Source: Alistipes sp. (lineage in GTDB: Bacteria > Bacteroidota > Bacteroidia > Bacteroidales > Rikenellaceae). Taken from it: DNA of 5,183 nt. The position numbers and the translations under genes are program-made. Under the pieces are notes generated by a model. The model saw only the letters and a list, made by a program, of their open reading frames with translations. It did no database searches and was not told the DNA's origin. Shown here piece by piece: positions 1 to 5,183 of this stretch (positions are counted from its first letter, which is position 1; every line of letters begins with the position of its first letter). The stretch spans positions 1 through 5,183 of the forward strand of contig JAFOZN010000088.1 of assembly GCA_017391185.1 (NCBI GenBank), given 5' to 3'.

Positions 1-375
1 GACCTATTTTGCTGGATTCTGATTGGTTCTGTTATCGCAATGGATACCATCATCTTCTCTCCAATGTGGAAGATCATCAAGCGGTTGGCCAAATTTGATG
101 TAACCATTGTAGAGCAGGAGCAGATGATTATACGCTTTGAAAAGTTGTTCATTCGCAACAACATCATAACGGCTTGCTTCTTGGCATTCGCCTTCGCGTA
201 TGTTATTATCGAAGCTGTAATTCGTCACTCGGTACTATCTACTGAATGGTGGTTGTGGGTGATTCTGACTTTTATTGGGTCAGCAGTATTAATAGGCTGG
301 CAATACCTACGAGATAAGGACCGAATTGATGAAATTAAGCAGCGAATCATAGCACTCAAGCAGTTTGAGGAGTAA
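1..375 (+). CDS. Unrecognised multi-pass membrane protein, 3' part (5' end outside window)
   Basis: The reading frame is open from base 1 to a TAA at 373-375, giving 124 visible residues. The first ATG (position 40) lies inside a hydrophobic stretch (LFCWILIGSVIAM), so the true start is probably upstream and the gene is cut by the window edge. Three hydrophobic segments are visible: about residues 2-20 (may be incomplete), 54-74 (NIITACFLAFAFAYVIIEAV) and 83-103 (WWLWVILTFIGSAVLIGW). Between the first two is a loop rich in charged residues and glutamine. The C-terminus (about 104-124, beginning RDKDRIDEIKQR) is strongly charged, could form a short amphipathic or coiled-coil helix, and is probably cytosolic. 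I recognise no catalytic motif and assign no function. The gene converges on purT, and the two share a bidirectional terminator. Confidence 0.7.
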   Translation, partial: DLFCWILIGSVIAMDTIIFSPMWKIIKRLAKFDVTIVEQEQMIIRFEKLFIRNNIITACFLAFAFAYVIIEAVIRHSVLSTEWWLWVILTFIGSAVLIGWQYLRDKDRIDEIKQRIIALKQFEE

Positions 376-416
376 AAAAGAAGGTGTTTCAACATATGTT
401 GAAACACCTTTTATTT
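374..416. terminator. Bidirectional intrinsic terminator (perfect 30-bp palindrome)
   Basis: Bases 381-410 are an exact palindrome, two 15-base arms (AAGGTGTTTCAACAT and its complement) with no spacer, so the RNA hairpin would have a small loop at the central ATAT. On the minus strand the stem is followed by C then six T (379-374), a good U-tract for ending the purT transcript; it overlaps the stop codon of the plus-strand gene. On the plus strand the stem runs into TTATTTG, a weaker U-tract for the membrane-protein transcript. Its position between two convergent stop codons (375 and 435) fits a shared terminator. Confidence 0.85.
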
Positions 417-434
417 GTATAAATGTGAATAAAA

Positions 435-1625
435 CTATCGGGGCAACGCCTCTACCTCAAGTGTTTCATACGCCTTCTCAGCCTTCGCCAAAGCATCCTC
501 TACGTTCTCGCCACGAGCCAAAATCACGCCCATACGGCGGTGCCCCTTAACCTCAGGCTTACCGAAGATACGAATCTGAACATTTGGCTCAGCGAGAACC
601 TTATCCAGATTGCCGAATACAACTTTATCGGTATCACCCTCGACAACAACAGCCTTAGAAGCTGATGGGCCATAGAAATTAATCGAAGGAATAGGCAAGC
701 CCAACACCGCACGAGCATGCAATGCAAACTCCGACAAATCCTGCGAAATCATGGTCACCATACCTGTATCGTGTGGACGAGGAGAGACCTCACTGAATAA
801 TACTTGATCACCACATACAAATAACTCAACGCCAAAGATACCATAGCCACCCAAAGCATCGGTAACCTTCTTAGCAATATCCTGAGCATCAGACAAAGCC
901 TTTGGACTCATAGGTTGTGGTTGCCATGATTCACGATAGTCGCCATCCACCTGATGGTGACCAATCGGATTGAGGAACAACGTACCTCCGCTATGACGTA
1001 CTGTGAGGAGCGTAATCTCGTAATCGAACTTCACGAAACCCTCCACGATAACCTCACCACCTCCCGCTCGACCGCCCTCCTGAGCAATCTTCCAAGAATT
1101 ATCGGCATCTGCCATGCTACGTACAACACTCTGACCATGACCCGAAGAACTCATGATTGGCTTCACTACACATGGAGTACCGATTGCCTCAAGCGCTGCA
1201 TCAAACTCCTCGCGTGTAGCCGCAAAGCGATATGGTGATGTCTTAATACCCAACTTCTCGGCAGCCAACTGACGAATACCCTTACGATTCATCGTAAGCA
1301 GAGTAGCCTCAGCGGTAGGGATAACATTATAACCCTCCTTCTCCAGAGCCACCAACGTAGGTGTTGCGATAGCCTCCACCTCAGGGATGATATAATCTGG
1401 CTTCTCCTTCTCAATAATCTCACGAAGTCGCTCTCCATCCAACATTGAAAGTACATATGAACGGTGCGCAACCTGCATAGCAGGGGCATTCTCGTATTTA
1501 TCCAGAGCGATAACCTCTACTCCAAAACGCTGCAACTCAAGAGCAACCTCCTTACCCAATTCGCCCGAACCGCACAAGATAGCCTTCTTGCCGACTGGAG
1601 TCATGGGTGTTCCTATCTTTACCAT
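435..1625 (-). CDS. purT: Formate-dependent phosphoribosylglycinamide formyltransferase (GAR transformylase 2)
   Basis: PurT makes formyl-GAR from GAR, formate and ATP, the third step of de novo purine synthesis, without 10-formyltetrahydrofolate. The 396-residue protein is an ATP-grasp enzyme that aligns with E. coli PurT (392 residues, from memory) without gaps over most of its length. Visible motifs are the N-terminal GSGELGKE (19-26), the GAR-binding region PEVEAIAT (81-88), ATP-grasp lysine K155 in VVKP, the mobile loop SSSGHGQ (159-165), [11 protein letters not shown] (227-237), Mg ligands E267 (GVELF) and E279 (SEVSPRPHD), and RRMGV (363-367). The ATG at 1625 is supported because residue 1 matches the E. 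coli start and lies 8 bp after the pyrB stop. It is the last gene of the pyr unit and ends before the shared terminator. Residue 163 is His where I recall Lys in E. coli. Confidence 0.96.
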   Translation of the reverse strand: MVKIGTPMTPVGKKAILCGSGELGKEVALELQRFGVEVIALDKYENAPAMQVAHRSYVLSMLDGERLREIIEKEKPDYIIPEVEAIATPTLVALEKEGYNVIPTAEATLLTMNRKGIRQLAAEKLGIKTSPYRFAATREEFDAALEAIGTPCVVKPIMSSSGHGQSVVRSMADADNSWKIAQEGGRAGGGEVIVEGFVKFDYEITLLTVRHSGGTLFLNPIGHHQVDGDYRESWQPQPMSPKALSDAQDIAKKVTDALGGYGIFGVELFVCGDQVLFSEVSPRPHDTGMVTMISQDLSEFALHARAVLGLPIPSINFYGPSASKAVVVEGDTDKVVFGNLDKVLAEPNVQIRIFGKPEVKGHRRMGVILARGENVEDALAKAEKAYETLEVEALPR

Positions 1626-1633
1626 AAATTCTC

Positions 1634-2716
1634 TTATTTAACTTTTGCTTCGCAATATACACATCGATGCTCGCCACTATCGGTCTGATAGAAGAGCTTA
1701 TCCACATCCTCTACATTAGAGATACATTGGCGATTAGAGCATCTAAGATTCTCGTTGATCTGATTCTTATCAAGACGTGGGGTAGCCTCAGTAGGACGCT
1801 CCTTAGACCACTCCAAAAGATTATAGATAAGCGCCATGCGGACAAACTTACCATTCTCGACCTGACGGAAATATGCCGCACGTGGATCATTATCTACATC
1901 ACGTGTAATCTCATTGACACGAGGCAGTGGATGCAAGACGATCATATCCTTCTTGGCATTCTTCAAACGCTCGGCATTGAGGATAAAGCTATCCTTGAGC
2001 ATCTCATACTCCTCCTCATCCAAGAAACGCTCCTTCTGCACACGAGTCATATAGAGGATATCCAACTCTGGCATAACCTCCTCCATAGTAGCGACCTCGC
2101 GTGTAGGGATATTATTCTTATCGCACACCTCTCGGCGAATATACGAAGGCAAGCGCAACTCCTCAGGAGCGATCAGCACTACGTTGATACCCTCATAACG
2201 CGAAAGAGCCTTAATGAGAGAGTGAACCGTACGACCAAACTTCAAATCTCCGCAGAAACCGATTGTAAGGTTGTCCAAACGGCCTTTCTCACGGCGAATG
2301 GTGAGCAGATCGGTCAAGGTCTGAGTAGGGTGTGCATGGCTACCATCTCCAGCGTTGATGATAGGTACATCCGAATAGTGTGAAGCCACGAGTGGCGCAC
2401 CCTCCTTGCTATGACGCATAGCGATGATATCGGCAAAGCAACCCAATACACGAACTGTATCGGCTACAGTCTCTCCCTTACTTACCGAAGAAGATGCCGC
2501 ATCCGAGAAACCAAGCACATTACCACCAAGCTCCATCATAGCCGATGTAAAGCTCAGGCGTGTACGTGTACTTGGCTCATAGAACAAGGTGGCGAGTTTC
2601 TTACCCTTGCAAGCCTCACTATACTTTGCTCTATTCTCAATGATATCGAGTGCCGTATTGATAATCTGGTCAACCTCGGCAACTGTGATATCGGTTGTAT
2701 CGATTAAGTGTCTCAT
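1634..2716 (-). CDS. pyrB: Aspartate carbamoyltransferase catalytic chain fused to a PyrI-type zinc domain
   Basis: The enzyme joins carbamoyl phosphate and L-aspartate to form N-carbamoyl-L-aspartate, the committed step of pyrimidine synthesis. Residues 1 to about 303 form a full catalytic chain: carbamoyl-phosphate loop FYEPSTRTR (45-53), SVSKGET with K80 (equivalent of the E. coli K84 reached from the adjacent subunit), R101, HPTQTLTDL (129-137), R162, the aspartate-loop motif TRVQKERF with R225 and Q227, and HPLPR (262-266). E. coli PyrB is about 311 residues; this protein has 360. The extra part is a polar linker (about 304-320) and a zinc domain with C326, C331, C352 and C355, matching the C-terminal domain of the regulatory chain PyrI (CxNxxCIS ... 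CxYC). The PyrI allosteric domain is missing. The ATG at 2716 lies 14 bp after the pyrE stop with no clear Shine-Dalgarno, and the N-terminus fits the family. The frame is continuous, so this is a real fusion as sequenced. Confidence 0.96.
   Translation of the reverse strand: MRHLIDTTDITVAEVDQIINTALDIIENRAKYSEACKGKKLATLFYEPSTRTRLSFTSAMMELGGNVLGFSDAASSSVSKGETVADTVRVLGCFADIIAMRHSKEGAPLVASHYSDVPIINAGDGSHAHPTQTLTDLLTIRREKGRLDNLTIGFCGDLKFGRTVHSLIKALSRYEGINVVLIAPEELRLPSYIRREVCDKNNIPTREVATMEEVMPELDILYMTRVQKERFLDEEEYEMLKDSFILNAERLKNAKKDMIVLHPLPRVNEITRDVDNDPRAAYFRQVENGKFVRMALIYNLLEWSKERPTEATPRLDKNQINENLRCSNRQCISNVEDVDKLFYQTDSGEHRCVYCEAKVK
1637..1762 (-). other. PyrI-like zinc-ribbon domain at the PyrB C-terminus
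   Basis: This segment encodes residues 319-360 of the pyrB product. It has four cysteines spaced C-x4-C-x20-C-x2-C; the E. coli PyrI zinc site is C109-x4-C114-x23-C138-x2-C141. The flanking residues also match: [10 protein letters not shown] corresponds to the PyrI VCPNSNCISH, and RCVYCEAK to KCKYCEKE. In the E. coli holoenzyme this domain contacts the catalytic chain and carries no nucleotide site. Homology to PyrI rests on motif and context; metal binding is inferred from the conserved cysteines. Confidence 0.88.
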
Positions 2717-2730
2717 TGCGAGAAAATTTC

Positions 2731-3363
2731 TTATTTATTAATCCAACTCTCATCTGATGGGTTATTGCGGAAGGCGATGATGCGAGCGCAATCCTCCTGC
2801 TTGATATAACCCTCCTCGGCTGCAACCCCTACGAGTGCATCCAAGTCACATAACGAATGGTTGATAACGTTTGCCTCAGCCATGCGATCCAAGCCCTTCT
2901 TCATACCGTAAGTAAAGATGCTCACAACTCCCAAAACATCGGCACCAGCCTCACGAAGCACATTCACCACCTCGATACAGCTACCGCCTGTAGAGATCAA
3001 GTCCTCGACAACAACAACCTTCTGGCCCTTCTCCAACTTACCCTCGATCTGGTTTGTGCGACCATGATCCTTAGCACCACTACGAACATAACCCATTGGA
3101 AGATCCATGATTGTAGCCACAATAGCTGCGTGAGCGATACCTGCGGTACTTGTACCCATCAACACCTCGCACTCTGGGAAGTGAGCCTTAACCAACTCCG
3201 AAAGACCCTTCTCTACATTGTCACGCACGCGTGGTGCTGTCAATGTGAGGCGATTGTCGCAATAGATAGGGCTCTTGATACCACTTGCCCATGTAAATGG
3301 CTGCTCTGGACGCAAAAATACTGCGCCGATAGAGAGCAAATCTTTAGCAATTGTCTTTTTCAT
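2731..3363 (-). CDS. pyrE: Orotate phosphoribosyltransferase
   Basis: PyrE transfers the phosphoribosyl group of PRPP to orotate, giving OMP, the fifth step of UMP synthesis; its product is the substrate of PyrF, encoded just upstream. The 210-residue length is typical. Visible motifs are [16 protein letters not shown] (23-38), involved in orotate and PRPP binding; [11 protein letters not shown] (70-80); the flexible catalytic loop [15 protein letters not shown] (94-108, with K98 and H100); and the type I PRPP-binding motif [13 protein letters not shown] (116-128) with the acidic pair E120/D121. The ATG at 3363 gives an N-terminus ([17 protein letters not shown]) that lines up with family starts. 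It lies 30 bp after the pyrF stop; the only purine-rich stretch there (AAAGGAAAAG) is too far upstream to be a normal Shine-Dalgarno. By memory the sequence resembles Bacillota PyrE more than Bacteroides PyrE. Confidence 0.96.
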   Translation of the reverse strand: MKKTIAKDLLSIGAVFLRPEQPFTWASGIKSPIYCDNRLTLTAPRVRDNVEKGLSELVKAHFPECEVLMGTSTAGIAHAAIVATIMDLPMGYVRSGAKDHGRTNQIEGKLEKGQKVVVVEDLISTGGSCIEVVNVLREAGADVLGVVSIFTYGMKKGLDRMAEANVINHSLCDLDALVGVAAEEGYIKQEDCARIIAFRNNPSDESWINK

Positions 3364-3393
3364 GATATATATGTTTTATCTTTTCCTTTATAA

Positions 3394-4095
3394 TTAACCC
3401 ACGAACTCTGCCACACAACGCTTATATGCCGCAACAGGATCCTCAGCCTGAGTGATAGGGCGACCAACAACGATATAATCAGTACCAATCTCCTTGGCAC
3501 GCTCTGGTGTAGTTACTCTTACCTGATCGCCAACCTCGCCATCGGCAAAGCGCACACCTGGGGTAACAGTCACGAACTCTGCGCCACAAGCCTCCTTAAC
3601 CATGCCAGCCTCCAGAGGAGAACATACCACGCCATCCAAACCAGCTTCCTTAGCATTCTGGGCATACTTTACGATAGTATCGTTGATCGAAGCATTGATC
3701 AAAAGTTCCTTCTGCATACGCTCCTCACTTGTCGATGTGAGCTGAGTTACAGCGATCAAGAGTGGGCGAGTGCCATCTGGGCGAGTCAAACCCTCCAAGG
3801 CAGCCTTCATCATATCGATAGTACCAGCAGCGTGGAGATTACACATATCCACATCCATCTTCGACAATACCGACATTGCCTTCTTTACGGTATTGGGAAT
3901 ATCGTGCAACTTAAGGTCAAGGAAAATCTTATGGCCACGATCTTTGATCTCCTTCACAATAGCAGGGCCAGCTGCATAATAAAGCTCCATACCGATCTTA
4001 ACGAATGGCTTACAATCGGTAAACTTGTCAAGGAAAGCGAGCGTTGCCTCAGCTGAGCTGAAGTCACACGCAATGATTACATCTCTCTGATTCAT
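3394..4095 (-). CDS. pyrF: Orotidine 5'-phosphate decarboxylase (class I)
   Basis: PyrF decarboxylates OMP to UMP, the last step of de novo pyrimidine synthesis. The 233-residue length fits the short class I form, not the roughly 270-residue class found in many Bacteroides. The catalytic signature [13 protein letters not shown] (58-70) carries D60, K62 and D65 of the Asp-Lys-Asp charge network. D11 (ACDFSS) and K33 (VKIGMELYY) are the usual substrate contacts. TPGVR (178-182) and VVGRPIT (209-215, with R212) form the phosphate site. The motif [13 protein letters not shown] (113-125) is also typical of class I. The start at 4095 gives [14 protein letters not shown], the family's normal N-terminus. 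It is the first gene of the operon, with its promoter in the preceding intergenic region. By memory it is very close to Bacillus-type PyrF. Confidence 0.96.
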   Translation of the reverse strand: MNQRDVIIACDFSSAEATLAFLDKFTDCKPFVKIGMELYYAAGPAIVKEIKDRGHKIFLDLKLHDIPNTVKKAMSVLSKMDVDMCNLHAAGTIDMMKAALEGLTRPDGTRPLLIAVTQLTSTSEERMQKELLINASINDTIVKYAQNAKEAGLDGVVCSPLEAGMVKEACGAEFVTVTPGVRFADGEVGDQVRVTTPERAKEIGTDYIVVGRPITQAEDPVAAYKRCVAEFVG

Positions 4096-4100
4096 CGGAA

Positions 4101-4139
4101 TATAATTTTAGATTATCTATAATTTCACTTTTCAAAGTG
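4101..4139 (-). promoter_or_regulatory. Leader of pyrF with small dyads and a direct repeat
   Basis: The leader holds three small structures. CACTTT-GA-AAAGTG (4139-4126) could form a 5-6 bp hairpin near the predicted 5' end of the mRNA. TAGAT-A-ATCTA (4119-4109) is an 11-base dyad. The octamer AAATTATA occurs twice (4125-4118 and 4108-4101), flanking that dyad, 17 bp apart. Such dyads could be an operator or affect translation start, but the region is so AT-rich that chance is a fair alternative. I see no PyrR-type attenuator or leader peptide. Confidence 0.3.
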
Positions 4140-4148
4140 CTAATTTAA

Positions 4149-4177
4149 CAAAACTAATCCAATATTCAAAATACAAA
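4149..4177 (-). promoter_or_regulatory. Possible Bacteroidota-type promoter of the pyr operon
   Basis: On the minus strand, TAGTTTTG (4156-4149) matches the Bacteroidota -7 consensus TAnnTTTG exactly. A TTTG at 4177-4174 lies 17 nt upstream as a candidate -33 element, slightly closer than the usual spacing of about 19-21. Transcription would start near 4142, giving a leader of roughly 45 nt before pyrF. The region is AT-rich, so chance matches are possible. Confidence 0.45.
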
Positions 4178-4186
4178 ATTCAAAAT
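4166..4186 (-). repeat. Three tandem 7-mers, ATTTTGA / ATTTTGT / ATTTTGA
   Basis: Read on the minus strand, 4186-4166 is three contiguous 7-base units with a single mismatch in the middle copy. Each unit contains a TTTG, the Bacteroidota -33 motif, so the repeat offers three alternative upstream promoter elements or phased protein-binding sites in front of the pyr operon. The repeat is seen directly; the role is inferred. Confidence 0.6.
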
Positions 4187-4230
4187 CTCTTGTTCTACAA
4201 GTCGTATAGCGGAATATAGATAGCGACATA

Positions 4231-4266
4231 AGAAAAAGAGCAACATTTTCTTCGATGTTGCTCTTT
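4231..4266 (-). terminator. Intrinsic terminator of the M28 peptidase gene
   Basis: A perfect 12-bp inverted repeat (AAAGAGCAACAT, 4235-4246, and its complement, 4255-4266) encloses an 8-base loop. On the minus strand the stem ends in a run of five T (4237-4233) followed by CTT. It begins 26 bp after the peptidase stop codon and lies upstream of the pyr promoter, so it should separate the two transcription units. Confidence 0.85.
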
Positions 4267-4291
4267 CCCATTTCCAAAATAACTTTAGGTT

Positions 4292-5183
4292 TTATTGCAA
4301 AACTTTCTCTGGATAACCCGCCTTAACAGGGATGCGATCCTCATCCATAGCTGCACTCAACGCCAACCATGCAACGATGACAGCATTAATTCTTAGATCA
4401 GGCAATGACAGACGCTCGTAGGTATCCATCACGGTGTGGTATGTACGACCATACTCCAACCAATCCTGAATAAACTGATATGCTGGCAAGCCCATTCTAT
4501 TAAAAGTAGCATGATCAGTACTACCTGTACGGCGAGGTGAAAGGGTAGTGAAGCCCAATGACTCCAAAGGCTTCTTCCAAGTCTCGAAGAATGGCACAGC
4601 CTCATCATTCTCCTCAAGGTAGATACCACGGAAACGACCTGAACCGTTATCCATATTCAGGTAGAGAGCAAACTTCTCATAACCCGCCAACACCTTTTTC
4701 TTCTCACTATCGAGCAGATAGTTCTTAGCATAGCCACGTGAGCCATAGAGCCCTTGCTCCTCTCCACCCCACAAAGCAAGACGAATCGTACGCTTAGGCT
4801 TAATACCCAACTCTTTGATGATACGCATAGCCTCCATCATCACAATACAACCCGAAGCGTTGTCGGCAGCACCCGTACTACCATGCCAAGAGTCGAAGTG
4901 GGCACCGAGCATAACAACTTCATCCTTGAGTTTAGGATCTGTACCTGGGATCTCTGCCATGACGTTATTGATACGCTGATTGTCGGTAAAGACATTCTTG
5001 ATATTAAGCTCCATCTCGACCTTTTCACCCCTTGCCATCATACGCACCATACGGCTATGATCCTCGATAGGAAGAATAATCTCTGGTGTAGGCTCTGGAT
5101 CACCCACCTTATAAGAGACACCGCGCGAAGTAGGGACATTGAAAGTTCCGCTACCACTCACTACGGCAAGCACCTTCTCCTCC
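4292..5183 (-). CDS. M28-family zinc metallopeptidase, C-terminal part (start outside window)
   Basis: The frame is open to the window edge, so the N-terminus is missing; the GTG at 5173 is internal (upstream codons encode E-E-K), not a start. Counted from the first complete codon, 296 residues are visible. Residues up to about 80 look like the end of a PA-type inserted domain. The catalytic domain follows with all M28 two-zinc ligands in order: H95 (GAHFDSW), D107 (TGAADNASG), catalytic base E141 and ligand E142 (WGGEEQG), D178 (NMDNGSG) and H249 (RTYHTVMD), plus the conserved STDHATF (221-227). These suggest an active aminopeptidase or carboxypeptidase-Q-like exopeptidase. Family members in Bacteroidota are usually exported, but the signal-peptide region is not in the window. 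The gene has its own terminator and is probably unrelated in function to the pyr operon. Confidence 0.92.
   Translation of the reverse strand, partial: EEKVLAVVSGSGTFNVPTSRGVSYKVGDPEPTPEIILPIEDHSRMVRMMARGEKVEMELNIKNVFTDNQRINNVMAEIPGTDPKLKDEVVMLGAHFDSWHGSTGAADNASGCIVMMEAMRIIKELGIKPKRTIRLALWGGEEQGLYGSRGYAKNYLLDSEKKKVLAGYEKFALYLNMDNGSGRFRGIYLEENDEAVPFFETWKKPLESLGFTTLSPRRTGSTDHATFNRMGLPAYQFIQDWLEYGRTYHTVMDTYERLSLPDLRINAVIVAWLALSAAMDEDRIPVKAGYPEKVLQ

Larger units (their letters stand above)
435..4095 (-). other. Predicted pyrF-pyrE-pyrB-purT operon
   Basis: Four genes lie on the same strand with gaps of 30, 14 and 8 bp and no terminator-like hairpin between them. A terminator separates them from the upstream peptidase gene (4235-4266) and another closes the unit (381-410). 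Three genes act in UMP synthesis and the last in purine synthesis. Co-transcription is inferred from spacing and boundaries. Confidence 0.8.

Noticed and set aside
40..375. The ATG at position 40 as the start of the membrane protein
   Set aside because: The frame is open to base 1 and the residues before this ATG are hydrophobic and continuous with a membrane segment, so the real start is probably upstream.
1634..1762. The pyrB 3' extension as a frameshifted or read-through remnant of a separate pyrI
   Set aside because: There is no internal stop or frame change, and all four cysteines and flanking family residues are intact, which points to a maintained in-frame fusion.
1667..2383. A long plus-strand ORF (238 codons) opposite pyrB
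   Set aside because: It lies wholly antisense to a well-conserved pyrB, has no domain-like pattern in translation, and reflects the codon composition of the opposite strand.
2857..3393. A plus-strand ORF (178 codons) opposite pyrE
   Set aside because: Antisense shadow of pyrE; the translation is rich in His, Thr and Cys without any recognisable motif, and there is no separate regulatory context.
4096..4291. A riboswitch, small RNA gene or leader peptide upstream of pyrF
   Set aside because: Beyond the peptidase terminator and short AT-rich dyads I found no conserved riboswitch-like core, no credible short ORF and no second terminator near pyrF.
4292..5173. The GTG at 5173 as the start of the peptidase
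   Set aside because: The frame continues to the window edge, and M28 proteins of this type have a much longer N-terminal part before the metal ligands.

Overview
The window reads as chromosomal DNA of a Bacteroidota bacterium, most likely a Bacteroidales member (Rikenellaceae/Alistipes-like is a guess). Three things support this: no start codon in the operon has a convincing Shine-Dalgarno sequence, the leader of the pyr operon holds a TAnnTTTG-type Bacteroidota -7 element, and the upstream gene is an M28/carboxypeptidase-Q-like peptidase of a kind common in this phylum. It looks like housekeeping DNA. I see no IS element, CRISPR array, tRNA, rRNA or phage gene.

Layout from left to right: (1) positions 1-375, plus strand, the 3' end of an unrecognised membrane protein gene; (2) positions 374-416, a perfect 30-bp palindrome that can end transcription from both sides; (3) positions 435-4095, minus strand, a compact four-gene unit transcribed pyrF -> pyrE -> pyrB -> purT, with gaps of 30, 14 and 8 bp; (4) positions 4096-4291, a 196-bp AT-rich intergenic region with the likely operon promoter and, next to the peptidase gene, that gene's terminator; (5) positions 4292-5183, minus strand, the 3' part of an M28 zinc metallopeptidase gene whose start lies outside the window.

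The operon encodes three steps of de novo UMP synthesis: aspartate transcarbamylase (PyrB), orotate phosphoribosyltransferase (PyrE) and OMP decarboxylase (PyrF). It ends with one step of de novo purine synthesis, the formate-dependent GAR transformylase PurT. The remaining pyrimidine genes (carAB, pyrC, pyrD) are not in the window.

The most notable feature is in pyrB. The 360-residue protein is a complete catalytic chain (about 303 residues) followed by a linker and a four-cysteine zinc domain (C-x4-C-x20-C-x2-C) that closely resembles the C-terminal zinc domain of the separate regulatory chain PyrI. The nucleotide-binding allosteric domain of PyrI is absent, and no separate pyrI is present. 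This suggests an aspartate transcarbamylase that keeps the interface-stabilising zinc domain fused in cis but has lost the ATP/CTP sensor.
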